A DNA stretch of 64,000 nt. It comes from Podospora pseudocomata. Lineage: Eukaryota > Ascomycota > Sordariomycetes > Sordariales > Podosporaceae. How positions within the stretch are numbered: the first letter of the stretch is position 1; every line of letters starts with the position of its first letter. Under the pieces are notes generated by a model. It was not told the DNA's origin and made no database searches. It saw nothing but the letters and a program-made list of their open reading frames with translations. Location: contig NW_026946363.1 of NCBI RefSeq assembly GCF_035222375.1, forward strand, positions 3,286,001 to 3,350,000. The letters are read 5' to 3'. Shown here piece after piece: positions 32,509 to 44,280 of this stretch. The translations under genes were made by a program, and so were the position numbers.

Positions 32509-34494
32509 CTAAGCAGGCGCGGTGAAGGCAGCAGGCGGCAAATTGGCCCGTTGCTCCTCAAAAGACTGGAGAGCAAGATCAAAGTTCCAATTGGCTGTGC
32601 CGGATAGACAAAGCTCCGAATACTGGGCGTTCATGCCGGTGCGCCTCGCCAGCTCTTGAATAAGCTGGACCCTGGTAGCATCGTCGATGACAGGCACCGC
32701 AGCCACGACCGGAGCGACGGGAGCAATAGGCGCAGCGGGGGCACCGGTGGTTACTGGAACAGAAGCGGCTCCGGCAGCCCGCAGCGTCCATTTGTGGATA
32801 GTGAGCTGGTCACTGAGAACCCGGTAGGGGTGAGGGGCGCCTGGTTTGCTGGGCCCGAGGATGAAAGAACGGGAAAAGGTACGAGTGCCATAAAGCTCCT
32901 CGGTCGTATCAGCTTCTTCAAATTGCCCGTGGACGTTAATCATCAAGCCCATCGCGAAGCCGTGTCCCGAGGGGTCCGCCAAGTGGGGGAACGTATGGCA
33001 GTCAATAATCCACAGTTCGGGCTGGTCCAGAGTGGCATGACGAGTGGCCGGCAGCGACTTCCACATCTCTGCAATGAGCGAGGCGCCGGTGAAGAGACGC
33101 TGGACGACTGCTGGGTTTCGGCTTCCTCCAAGCTTTTGAATGTTTCGGGAGTATTTCATGTAGGGTTTCCACTCAACGTCACGGCCGGGTTCAGGTGTGG
33201 CAGAGAGCGAGGCCACGGACTCGGCATCGTAAAATTGCGCAGCCAAGGCCGGTCGGTCGTGGTCGTAAAGCTGGAAGAAGGACCGTAGAAAGATGCTGGC
33301 AACGTTGTTCTCGCCGTCGCGGAGATTAGAGGGCAGCTGGGCCAACGGCTGTGGAGTCATCGCCTTCAAGGCCTCAGCAGCCTCCTGCGGACTCCGGACA
33401 ATGTTTCCATCCAGGATTTGCAGGCAAGGGAACCATTGGGTGATCTGCACGGCGTAATCGGCAACGCCGGTGACAGGGTTTCCGACCAGGTAAAGCTCTT
33501 CTAGATAACGGAACTCCTGCTTCCATTTGGCAATCGAAGAGAAGGTCGCGAGCCGATTGTTGCTTAGGTCGAGCCGACGCAAGTGTGGCAGCGAATAGGC
33601 TAGTGTAAACACCTGGTCGACGTCCGAGATCTCGTTACGAGCAAGGGAAACTGACTGGATGCCTTGCCTTTTCTCCTCAGCGGTCTTGAATTGCTCGCCA
33701 GCGACATGAATGATGGCCCTGAACGACTTTTCAGCCAGTGATTGGGAACCGACTGCGCCGAGATTTCCAAGGATGTCGTCTGTTCCGAGCGCTGACAGAT
33801 CAAGAAGTTTCTGCTCAGCATTGTATCGCTTCGCCAACAACGCAAGAAGCTTCTGTCGGGTGTCTGCAGCGTCTTTTGAGAACTTGGTGCCAGTAGGGAA
33901 TGGCTCAGTGGTTTCCTCGATGGTGATGGGAGCACCGGCGTACTGGTACCCGTTGAGGTGCATAATGCTAGACACGTCGTCCTTGTTGGCTTTGACCCAG
34001 ACGTAGTCGCCATCTAGCACACCCTGGTGTATGTTAATATATGATTAAATTCAAGAAGAAAAAACGGGACAACATACTCTTCCCAAGACGATCTTCTTAT
34101 CCTTATCAGCCTTGCGCTCAATGAATTGGAGAAGTCCCTTGACACCGCCATCGGAATTCGACGCGGCCTTACTATTCTTGACACCCAGAATCTTGAGGGT
34201 GGTTTTGGCGTGCTTGGATCCACCTTCGCCGATGTAGTTCTTGAGGTTCTGAGCTAGACGCGAAGATGTTCTAGAACCCCTCGCAGGCGCTCCTCTCGCA
34301 GCTCCTCTGCCGCGAGTTCCCCTGCCGGACGGTCCAGTTGGTGGATTGGAACCTGAGATCGGCGCGCCCATGGAAACATCTCCATCACGATCGGTTCTGG
34401 TGGCAGCTCGATGTTTAGCGACTCCGCCACGGGAAGCTCGAGCTGTTGGCTTGCGATTATTGCTGCCGCCGCGAGGACCAGTCGGAGGAGCCAT
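32509..34494 (-). CDS. MEX67: mRNA export receptor Mex67 (NXF family)
   Basis: With Mtr2 it carries mature mRNPs through the nuclear pore. Exons 34494-34078 and 34023-32509, split by a 54-nt intron (GTATGT to CACCAG, phase 0), give 643 aa. Order of domains: an N-terminal Gly/Arg-rich basic segment (RGGVAKHRAATR, GRGTRGRGAARG), an RRM-like fold spanning the intron (GLLQFIERKADKD, DYVWVKANKDDVSSIMHLNGY), leucine-rich repeats (LRRLDLSNNRLATFSSI, YLEELYLVGNPVT), an NTF2-like domain (ASIFLRSFFQLYDHDRPALA and LYGTRTFSRSFILGP), an Ala/Pro linker, and a C-terminal UBA/TAP-C domain (GMNAQYSELCLSGTANWNFD). The ATG at 34494 (MAPPTGPRGG) is preferred; the frame upstream has only a GC-poor leader-like extension. 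Confidence 0.94.
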
Positions 34495-35445
34495 CGTGAT
34501 TGAGATCGGAGGTTGCTTGAGAGTCGCGGAACTGATCTGCAACAGACACGAGTTTGGTCGTTTGCACAGCCCTGTGAGATAAAGTCGCTCGAGAGGAGAG
34601 CCAGAGGCGGAATCAGTGGCTCAGGTTTTTGCGCCGAAGTTGAGAGTTGTGCGAAAGAGGAAGCGGGGCACTGGTGGTAGGTACCGGTAGGTATTACTTC
34701 GAAAAGGCTTCGGTCGACTGACTTGACTCTCGCTGGCTGACAGTGGAATGGCTGGGAGTCGCCACAAGCGCGAAAAAAACACCTGCTAGGTGAGTGAATG
34801 TAGTAGGGTTGGCCGAATGTTGGCTCGGCTAACAAAGAGAGTAGAGAACGAATATCTCAGTTTTGGTGGTGCTGGTTGCGTCACAAAGAGAAGTAGGTGT
34901 TGTTGTGGTTGTTGTGGAGCTGGAACAAAAAGATGGATCGACTTTCAGTTGGCTGTGACTGCATACCTGCCACAACCTTGCACCAAGTGGGGTTCTGCCT
35001 AGGCCAAGGGCCCACCGTTCCTGGATAGTCAACCAATCGTAGCTTTTGCCGATGCTCCCGTGCTGGGGTGGCTTGGCAAGTTTGCTCACCCATTGACACG
35101 TGATCTGGTGTATCGTCGCGTTTTGAGTATGAACAATAGATCGCGTCTTCTTTGGAGACGATGCACGTCACTTCCAGGCCAGACAGGACCTTCAAGATGA
35201 CATAAGAAACAAAACGGCAGACATTCCAAGCAATTCGGACACTCGTAATGACAGCAATGGTCGGTTGGATACCCTTCGATAGATCACCACACCTTCCACA
35301 GGTCAATCACACCTCCCATAGGTCAATCGCAGACGGTCATTTGGCATTTCACGCACGCCTCAATTCACCCACCTCAGCTCACCTTCATCCCAGCTCACCC
35401 AACTCAATTCCTTTTTCTGAATACTTTTTGTAGCGATATAGCGCA
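34495..35445. promoter_or_regulatory. Shared upstream region of Mex67 and Mph1
   Basis: About 950 bp between two divergent start codons. It includes a CACGTG at 35097-35102 and small direct repeats such as two AGGTCAATC copies near 35300-35330. No ORF here looks real. Confidence 0.5.
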
Positions 35446-38400
35446 ATGGATGATGAGTTCGACGAGACCTTTGATTTTGATGACGACTTGATCGCACTCA
35501 CTCAGGTCGCCGAAGCCGAAGCGGCGGCGGCAGCAAATTCCACTGCTCACAGGCCTCAAGAGTCTGCTGTCAGAACACCAGGAAATCCTCCTTCAGTACC
35601 TGCAGCAGACCGGGTAAATACGGCAGCTGCAATCTCGGAATTCGACGATTTGCCATCAGATGCATTCGATAGTTCCCCACAGCCACCAAACAACCAGAAG
35701 CGGCCGAGTCAAGTGCCACCTCCAAAAGCTACTCCTATATCCCACGGACAAGGACAAAGCTTCCGGCAAACAACACTCTGGGGAGGCACCGCGCGGCAGG
35801 GCAGCATTCGGCCATCACACGTGACTAAGAGTCGCCCATTCCGCGCTGACCTGCCCCCAGAGATACCCACTCATCATGAACTCAATGACTGTGAGCTTTC
35901 AACATGGGTCTATCCGTTGAACTTGGGCCCAATTCGAGACTACCAGTTTACCATTGTCAACAGTGCTCTGTTCAACAACACACTTGTGGCTCTGCCCACC
36001 GGTCTGGGCAAAACTTTCATCGCCGCCACGGTTATGCTCAATTTCTATCGATGGACCAAACGAGGGAAAATCGTATTCGTCGCACCCACCAAACCCTTGG
36101 CATCCCAGCAGGTCAAGGCTTGTCTCGACGTTGCGGGCATCCCACGGTCCGAGGCAACACTCCTAACAGGAGAGACGGCTCCGGCTTTACGTGAGGCTGA
36201 ATGGGAGACCAAGCGGCTATTTTTTATGACGCCGCAAACACTTCAAAATGATTTGTCCAAAGGCTACGCAGATCCAAAGTCGGTTGTTCTTCTGGTAGTC
36301 GATGAAGCCCATCGAGCCACAGGCGACTACGCCTACGTGAAAGTAATAGAATTCCTCCGCCGATTCTCACAGAGTTTCAGGGTTCTTGCACTTACGGCAA
36401 CTCCCGGATCCTCCGTGGAAGGCGTCCAAAATGTCATTGATAATCTCGGTATCTCCCACATCGAAATTAGAACAGAAGAGTCTCTGGATATTCGACAATA
36501 CGTTCACTCGAGAGACACCAACACGATTACACTCGACCCATCCGACGAGATGATGGAAGTGAGAGGCCTCTTTTCCAAAGCCCTCCAGCCTCTGGTCGAC
36601 AAGTTGAGCGCCCAGAATATTTACTTTGGAAGGGATCCCATGAGTCTGACTACCTATGGCCTGATGAAATCGAGAAGTGACTGGCTTGCCGGAGCTGGCA
36701 GACACGCAAACCAGGGATTAAAGTTTGCCATGTTCGCCGTGTTCAGCATTCTTCAGAGCCTAGCGCACTCGATAAAGTTGTTAAATTTCCACGGGATCAA
36801 GCCATTTTATCACAACCTGTTGGAGTTTCGCAATTCGGAGGAGGAAAGGGGGGGAAAGGGTTCCAGCATGAGACGGCAGGTCATCAATGACGAAAGCTTC
36901 AAAAAGATGATGATCATGATCGAGAAATGGATGAAATTGGACGGCTTCAGTGGGCATCCCAAGCTGGATTGTCTCTGCGAGACTCTTGTGCATCACTTTA
37001 TGGATGTCGGGGAAGGGTCCAGCACAAGAGTCATCGTCTTCAGCGAGTATCGAGACAGCGCCGAGGAGATTGTGCGAGTTTTAAACAGCAAGCCTTTGAT
37101 CAGCGCCACAGTCTTTGTGGGTCAAGCAGATTCCAAGAGAAGTGAAGGTATGAAGCAAAAGCAGCAGATTGAAACTATTGAGAAGTTCAAGAACGGCCAG
37201 TACAATGTTCTCGTCGCCACATCCATCGGCGAAGAGGGTCTCGACATTGGCCAAGTTGATCTTATCGTCTGTTATGACGCGTCATCCTCTCCGATCCGCA
37301 TGTTGCAGCGAATGGGACGCACGGGGAGAAAGAGAGCAGGCAAAATTGTGCTTCTCTTGATGAAGGGAAAGGAACAGGAGAAGTTTTTGGAGGCGAAGGA
37401 CAACTACGCAAGAATGCAGCAGCTCATCTGTGATGGCGATAGTTTCAACTTCCGGCATGACCTATCTACGCGAATTATCCCAAGAGATATAAAGCCAGAA
37501 GTTGATAAGCGCATGGTGGAGATACCGATTGAGAACACGCAGGATCCCTCCCTGCCTGAGCCTAAAAAAGCAGGAGCCCGGAAGAAAGCATCGAAGAAAA
37601 AGTTCAACATGCCCGATGGTGTAGAGACTGGGTTCGTCAAGGCATCCGATTTCTTTGGGAAAGCAGCTGCCAAAAAAACAGCACCACCCAAACCGGTCGA
37701 GCCGCAGGAGACTGACGAGATCGCGGAACCACCTCCTCTTGGAAAGGTCGTTTTGAGCAAAGCGCAGATCGAGGAACTGGACAGACGGTATCGGAGTCTG
37801 CCAGGAAACGCAAATGCCGAGGTTGGGCCTATCGATTTTGGTGCTCATTCTCAGAGGTTCCTGCGGCCGACATCCCTTGTGAGACATGGCAAGAAGACAA
37901 AACGATTTGTCAAGCTGATGAAAAAGTTGGGAGACAGCAAGGACCCCTTCGAAAAGTTCACAGCACCATATGGAGATACTGACATGTCTAACTGGGGGGA
38001 TCTTCCAGTCCCCATCTTTGCGTCAGATACGGACGCTTCTGAAGAAGAAGACTCAGCTGGAACAAGGACGGGTGGCAACCGAGGCAAAAAGCGCAAAGTG
38101 CTTGCAGCAAGGCCTGATGAGGAAAGCGAAGAGGAAGATGGGGACGGATTGGAGGCTGCTTCACCTCCAGCTCGCAAGAGGAGTGCTGGAGGCAAGAAGG
38201 CAGCAAAGAGGAAAGGCCGGGTGGCGCGGAAACTGGACGAAATAGGGGATGACTGTATGCGGACGAGTGATATGGAGATTACGGATGGGTCAGACGATGG
38301 TGCCGACCTAGAAGATTTTGTCGTCGACGATGATGCGGACCTGTTCGGCTCGAGTGCCAATCAAAAGTCAACAAAGTCGAGGACACCTGGCTCTGCAAAC

Positions 38401-38643
38401 AAGCAGCCGTCAGTAGAAGAAAAACCTTTCTTCGAACCCATGGATTTTACTGCGACGCAGGATTCAGATGAGGAGATGCCGGATATCACGGAGCTGCTGA
38501 AGTCGTCGGTGAAGCAAACGAAGCATAGCATGGCGGCGACAGCTTTTGGCACAGAGGGTAAGGAGGATCTGTCGCCGGAGCCGACGACGTCACGGAAGAA
38601 GAAAAGGCGGATCTTTGTTGCTGACAGTGATGATGATGAGTGA
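35446..38643 (+). CDS. MPH1: ATP-dependent DNA helicase Mph1 (FANCM family)
   Basis: 3'-5' helicase that unwinds D-loops and remodels stalled forks in error-free repair in the nucleus. One uninterrupted exon, 1065 aa, ATG at 35446. After an acidic N-terminus come motif I PTGLGKT (G186-T190), motif II DEAH (286-289), motif III ALTATPG, the FANCM-type helical insert between the two RecA domains, then HELICc with [10 protein letters not shown] and motif [14 protein letters not shown] (621-632). The C-terminal 350 residues are charged with Asp/Glu patches and Lys-rich, probably nuclear-localising, segments, ending FVADSDDDE. Length agrees with fungal Mph1 (about 990-1150 aa). Confidence 0.97.
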   Translation: MDDEFDETFDFDDDLIALTQVAEAEAAAAANSTAHRPQESAVRTPGNPPSVPAADRVNTAAAISEFDDLPSDAFDSSPQPPNNQKRPSQVPPPKATPISHGQGQSFRQTTLWGGTARQGSIRPSHVTKSRPFRADLPPEIPTHHELNDCELSTWVYPLNLGPIRDYQFTIVNSALFNNTLVALPTGLGKTFIAATVMLNFYRWTKRGKIVFVAPTKPLASQQVKACLDVAGIPRSEATLLTGETAPALREAEWETKRLFFMTPQTLQNDLSKGYADPKSVVLLVVDEAHRATGDYAYVKVIEFLRRFSQSFRVLALTATPGSSVEGVQNVIDNLGISHIEIRTEESLDIRQYVHSRDTNTITLDPSDEMMEVRGLFSKALQPLVDKLSAQNIYFGRDPMSLTTYGLMKSRSDWLAGAGRHANQGLKFAMFAVFSILQSLAHSIKLLNFHGIKPFYHNLLEFRNSEEERGGKGSSMRRQVINDESFKKMMIMIEKWMKLDGFSGHPKLDCLCETLVHHFMDVGEGSSTRVIVFSEYRDSAEEIVRVLNSKPLISATVFVGQADSKRSEGMKQKQQIETIEKFKNGQYNVLVATSIGEEGLDIGQVDLIVCYDASSSPIRMLQRMGRTGRKRAGKIVLLLMKGKEQEKFLEAKDNYARMQQLICDGDSFNFRHDLSTRIIPRDIKPEVDKRMVEIPIENTQDPSLPEPKKAGARKKASKKKFNMPDGVETGFVKASDFFGKAAAKKTAPPKPVEPQETDEIAEPPPLGKVVLSKAQIEELDRRYRSLPGNANAEVGPIDFGAHSQRFLRPTSLVRHGKKTKRFVKLMKKLGDSKDPFEKFTAPYGDTDMSNWGDLPVPIFASDTDASEEEDSAGTRTGGNRGKKRKVLAARPDEESEEEDGDGLEAASPPARKRSAGGKKAAKRKGRVARKLDEIGDDCMRTSDMEITDGSDDGADLEDFVVDDDADLFGSSANQKSTKSRTPGSANKQPSVEEKPFFEPMDFTATQDSDEEMPDITELLKSSVKQTKHSMAATAFGTEGKEDLSPEPTTSRKKKRRIFVADSDDDE

Positions 38644-39013
38644 GCCTCTCGATGGTTGGATGGGGTGGCATTTTTATAAGTATATGAAGCATTGGATTAC
38701 AGACACGTGAAGAAAACTGAAATTAGAGCAAATTCCCAAAATATATTTTTTGGATTATATGATCTTAAATATAACCATCCCAGAGCAACTTGTGTTTACC
38801 TATGTCACTACTATCTCGTTAACCCTTTCCCCCCTCTATCGTACAACAATAAGGTATACCTCACCCATCAAACACAAACCAGTCTCCTTGCAAGGCCTGT
38901 ATCTCCCCGGGACAAGAGAAACCTCCCTCCCACTTACAATCCTGATCTCCCCCCATTGGCCTCCCCCTGCACGGTTCAACCGCCGCCTCTTGACCTCGAT
39001 CTCGCCTAACCTT
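38644..39013. other. 3' flanks between Mph1 and the hypothetical gene
   Basis: About 370 bp between convergent stops, AT-rich at first (about 38690-38770). No additional feature is seen. Confidence 0.5.
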
Positions 39014-39834
39014 TCAGCGATGGCAAAGATCGTAACCTTCCTTTCCTACATCGAATAATTCTCTCTGGCTCTTGACGAAATTCTCCAGCACCCACCTCTG
39101 GCTTTTGGTCAGAGAGGAGGAGGAGGTTTGTTTGTGGATGCCGTGCGAGGTCATCTTGTTGAGCTGGGCTGCCAGCCAGGGGTTTTTGGCTGGGAGGTCG
39201 AGGCGGACTTTGTGGTGTTTAGTTAGGAGGTTGAGGAGGAGGGTTTGGTCGGGGGTTGTTTGGGGGAGGAGGAGGAAGGTTTTGAGTTGGGAGAGGGGGG
39301 AGAGGGCTGTGGGGGAGGTGTAGTGGGTGTAATTGGGGTGGGAGGTGGTGCAGGTTTTGGACTTGGAGGGGGTTGGGGATCGTCTGGGGTGGTGGTAGAC
39401 TAGCTTTGGGGTGGAGCGGATTGCTGTTGTGGCGGTGGTTGTGGGTTGCTGAGATACACCGCGGTAGGATGGGGTGTTGTCTGCCACGGGGTTGGGGCGA
39501 GAGAGGGAGTGGGTTGTGATCTCACTGTGGTGGTTCGTACCTGATTGCTTTGGACGGAGCTGCTTGGGTTACTCTTGCGGGTGTTGACAGCAGGTGTTAT
39601 TGACTTTTTGGCCTGTTTCAAAGCGTCAGTCTTTGCTGCCTCCAGTTTCTCTAGAATGTCAGTGTTACCGTGAAGGTATGAAACTGTTTCGAAATAGAAA
39701 TGGGGAGTAGGGCAAGAGTAAGTGGACCTACCGTGCATATTTATTGAGCCTCTCTCTGGCAGTTGTTGTTTGGCAGTCGACTTGTTGTCTTTACCTGACG
39801 CCCAGCGTCTCAGACTCAAGAAGGTGAATGCCAT
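39014..39834 (-). CDS. Hypothetical protein, three exons
   Basis: Not recognised. Exons 39834-39732, 39683-39541 and 39448-39014 join in frame to 226 aa with introns of 48 and 92 nt (GTAGGT/AACAG and GTACGA/CTCAG). The N-terminus MAFTFLSLRRWASGK is hydrophobic then basic and could be a mitochondrial presequence. A helical segment (ILEKLEAAKTDALKQAKK) is followed by a Thr/Pro/Ser-rich low-complexity stretch. The C-terminal 90 residues are helical and better balanced (LSQLKTFLLLP, PWLAAQLNKM, RWVLENFVKSQRELF). The second acceptor is the choice that keeps the C-terminal frame open; the alternative CAG 60 nt after the donor leads to an early stop. Splice choices are uncertain and expression is unproven. 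Confidence 0.42.
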
Positions 39835-42800
39835 TGTTGTCCAGGGCCGGTGTGTGTGATATTCCGAGCCAACCAACAACCTACTCAAAAGAAATTCAAC
39901 AAACCCTTCTGCCAAAAAAACAACCGAAACAGGACAGCCGTCAAGACAGAATCTCAGTTTTGGTGTTCAATGGGTGCAGATGGGGATGGGAGTGGAGGTC
40001 CTTCCACAACCTACTCATGAGGGGCCCAACTTCTTAAATACGACGTTTTAATCGAGCAGCTCGATGTCAGAAACAATGCATTGTTGCGAATGACAAAACA
40101 ATGGACAAAGAAAACTAGCCAAATTTATTGTCATTAATGGTCCTGCCAACCGCCCGGCAACAACAACTCATCCTTGACGAAGCATCCAAGCTATGCACCT
40201 CAGATACCGTTCCAATGAGATTTTAATATGTCTGAGTGAGTGTGTATTTGTACAGAAGTTTTCAGCTGCTGAATGGCCCTGCAGAGATATGTCGATATAG
40301 TTATTGTAGGATAAGGGTTATGATGAACATAGTGCTAAACCACATCAAAGACAACAGTGTGTCCTAAGCTAAACAGTGAAAATCTGTAAATAGTTCTGCT
40401 ACGAACTACCGATTTGGACAACAGTATTGTAGAACTCTTTCTTTATCTGAAAACCTCAATCATAGTTTTCCACAGTAGACCTCCAAAGATGACCGGAAGA
40501 AGAAAAATTGGGACCACTGACGACACACCACGGCCTGCTCAGGAAGAGTGTAGCGGTGGGCATCGATCTAATGCCTTAACTCAGGCGACGGAAACATCAG
40601 CAGCACTCCAACGGGAAATACCTGAGTCGGGTCCTGACTGTTCTGGGTCATGTCCAGACAAGCCACAGGAATCTACTCACGAGAAGCCGGCTTATCTCCC
40701 ACACCCCCATAGACTTTGGCCTGCCCCCGAACACGGTTCAGTATCGATGGGAAACTTCCGGTTCGGTTAGACAGCAACCACGGCCTCGGCAGCTGCATCA
40801 CCAAAATCAACATCAGCAGCAGCCTGAAGCAGCATCAGACGCAGCGTCCATGGTCAACTACATAACTGCGTCTTATTATCATATTACGCATGAACAAAAC
40901 AAGCCACAGAACCGGTAACCACCAAAGAGCTCCGGTTTATCCTACTATCATCAACACCTTAGGCATCACTCCTTCTCCCACTCAGAGACGTCCAACGAGC
41001 CAGCACCTCTAGGCTGTAGCCGAAACCACTTGGTTGGCGTCGCCAGTGTTGTCAGATCTGGAGTGATATCCGGCTGCAATCTCCGGTATATCGTCAGATT
41101 GGGCAAAGTAGGGTAGGGTCGTAGTAATGCTATCCTCGTGCTGGGTTGGGCATGCTCACATCTTCTTGGCGTTGCTCTTTGATCAAACAACACCATTAAT
41201 AGCCACGCCTCCGGTGGCAGAGCCGCATGGCAAAGGAGGCTCGAGGATGAATCCGGGGGCTGTTAGGAACTTGTGGGCAGTATGGGAGGGAGACCTTCCC
41301 CGGCACCTGGGCCATAAGCTTGTTGGAGGTGGTGATCAGACCAGGCAACTTCATTAACTTCCTCCCAATGAAGACTTTGGTAACTTGACAAATATCCCAA
41401 TGAAGACATATCTTGTCCCAGAACAGTGGATCGCGAAACGATGATCCTAGATTGCATCCTTCCGAAGGGTGGTCATGAATGTCATGGCCCTCCTTTTCAC
41501 GCCACTTTCTCTCTTTTTCTGTTGCCTGACCCCCACGGTCGTACTGTTTGCTCGTTATGAGAACTTTCAGAAACTAGACTAGAATAGATTTTGGCTACAT
41601 ATTGCAAGACAGCAATATGCCAAAGTCCTGCCACACCGAACAACAGCATTACCCCGCTTGCGGCTCTTCTTGAAATGTGAATTTGTTGGCGAGCGGGGAA
41701 AGGGAGAGAGAATATTTGCCTTGTCTTGCACAAGGCCTTTGCAGAACGGGCTCGCCACAGGTCGTCCAGTCGTTGACGGACGCGGCAGTCATACGAAGCA
41801 CGACGAAAAAGAATACAGAAGCCTAAGCGGGAACAATATACTGCGGGGGAAGTTGCATCAACGTTGAGGCTCCCGTTTCTCTAGCATCCCATTGGTAGAC
41901 CTAGGAGATGTTGAGTAATCAAGATGTTCGACTGTGTTTGTCGATGGGATGGTGTCTGTGCCATGCGACGTGGATGTTCCCCAATCGCCTCGCTTGGATG
42001 GATGGAGAGCTTGAGAGAATGGGGATGGGAACGAGTGGGACGACGAGGGGGATGATGACGGGGCCACTGGCGGCTTTGGCATTGGCTCGTGCCGGCCATC
42101 CCCAGTAATCCCCAGACCGCTCCGTGGCCTGTGTCCCTGCCCAAGGCGAGCCAAGCATTTCTATCAGCCCTACAGGAACCTGAGCGGAGACGGTGGGAAG
42201 CGGGCTTGGAATCTGCTGCAGCGCAGCATCTGCATCTGTCCTTCTGGTGCCCTTCACGCCCTCTGGTCGACAGCTTCTGCGCACGTCCGTAACATTCCCA
42301 TCCAGCCCATGCTGTCCCGATATACTGGTGTAGCCATCCAATGCAATGTTTGTCAGTCATCCGGTCATCTGAGTCCTGGTACGTTATCGAGAGGTTGGGG
42401 GCCGCATCTTCACGTTTGAGTGGGCGATGGCTTGAGCCGCAATGCCGCATTCTGCTTCAGGTTTCTGGCTTTCTCGCCATGTTGCTTGCCGTCATTGGCT
42501 GGCAAGGAACCTGCATCTGTGAGTCCTGGAGATTCAGATTGCGAGACGTTGCAGCCCACTGGTGGCTGAGCTGTGGGGTTCGGCAAGCTCGATGAACGGA
42601 CCACCGCTTATTCGTGGTGGAGGTGTCCACTTGTCTATGGTGATATCAGTTGGGTTCATGAGGAGGTTGTGGGGCAGACGAGATTGCAGAGATAATGCTG
42701 TTTGATGAGAGATGGGCGAGGCAGACGTTTAGATCTCGAGCCGAACAGGTCGCTGATGACAAGCGGCGGTTGAAAATGAAAGCTCTGCACGGCACAGCAA

Positions 42801-44280
42801 CAGCTCATCTGCGACTCTGCAACTCTGCGACACCGCGAAAGCGACAAGCCACAGACATCAAAGGGCGGTTCCTGTGGCCCCTGAATGTTCCTGCGCATTG
42901 TCGCCCGGAACGCTGGGATGGCCTCTCCCGTTGCCATACCCCTTTTGATTGCCCTCATGACAGCCAAAAAGACCCATCGGGTTTTCCTTGATGGTTTCTC
43001 TAAAGACGACGAAACGGTTGACGTGTTTATTGTGATTAAGTGAAAGGGACTTCGTCATGACCTGCGCGGCCGAGACTGATATCGAAGGGGGAAATCTGTC
43101 TGCCTCAGTGATGCGAGAGCGAGAGGGCCCAGAGTCGGGTATGTTAGCGCAAGACCTGTACAAATGTCGACTGTTAGGGTTTGTTGCAGCGAGGGTCCTG
43201 CGAGGGGAAGCGGTGTGTTAGCAAGACATTTCTCCCGCATTAACAGCACCACGCCAAACGATACCAACTGGAACCGTGCAGCAGCTATCGTTACTGGGAG
43301 AGGGTGGCATTGGGGGCATTGGGAAAGAGTGGTGGCATTGGATGCTTTTTCGGCGACACAATTGGAAAGGATTCAGGGCTGGCCAATCAGATAGGTCTGC
43401 TGCGCCCTGCCTCAGACCCACATCTTGCCAGGGACCCCAGTCGGCACAGCAGGCAGCAGCGTCCAAAAGGCTCCACGCATTTCTCATCATCCCTTCGGTC
43501 CCCAACGACAGTCCTCGTCCACGTCCTCAGAACCCACGCCCCTTCTCGCGACAAACCTCTCTTTCTTCCCCATCTCATTCCATCCCATCCCATTCATCCC
43601 ATCTCATTTATCCTATCATCTGTTTTTATCGGCAGAAAACCTCTGCCCCAGACAACCTCAGGCCACCATCCACCGTCAACGGGCCGCTCTCCTTGGCTTG
43701 CTGTGTGAGGCGTTGCTGAGCTAATACCATTACACCGGCCACCCATTTACCGCCGCGTCTGCCCACTCCCATCGCCCCTTTGTTATAGGACCCCGTTCCC
43801 CTTCGGCCGTCGTCTTCTTCCTTACATAACGCCCTCCTTTGAACACCTTCCTGCGACCGACACATCCGCCGTCATTGTGACGCCAGGTCCTGGATTCCAT
43901 TGCGAGCTTGCTGTCCCTGGCGCCTCTACAGCCTTCGTCATTCACACAGGTAAGGACCAAGAACCCCCTCCCCTTCCCTCTCATCTTCTTCCCTTCTCTA
44001 TCTAGCTCCAGTCCACGTCGGTCTGGGCATCGTGACATCTGGCTGCAACTCCTCTGGGTATTGGCCAATCCCGCCCTCGAACATAAAGTCCTATCTGCAG
44101 AAAGTGCGCGTGGTAGATCGCTGCATTCGGAATATCCTGCTTCTGTGACTCACATCCTCTCGTCTCTCAGCCTTACAATGGAATACATTGCATGATTGAA
44201 AACTGACAAGAGGACCTGCCACAGTGCTCTATCTCGCGCTCTCTCAAAAGACCCGGTTTCACCCCGCATCTACCGCAGCC
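39835..44280. other. Long gene-free interval before the C2H2 gene
   Basis: About 4.4 kb, the largest gap in the window. ORFs are short and overlap on both strands without domain-like character. The right end, from about 43700, is CT-rich and is probably the promoter and leader of the C2H2 gene. I saw no tRNA, transposase fragment or long repeat. Confidence 0.5.
43950..44224 (+). other. Putative 5'-leader intron of the C2H2 gene
   Basis: GTAAGG donor at 43950, ACTGAC branch-like box near 44200 and CCACAG acceptor ending at 44224. The interval contains an upstream ATG (44178) with a stop six codons later, which splicing would remove. The C2H2 start codon is at 44281. Confidence 0.45.
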
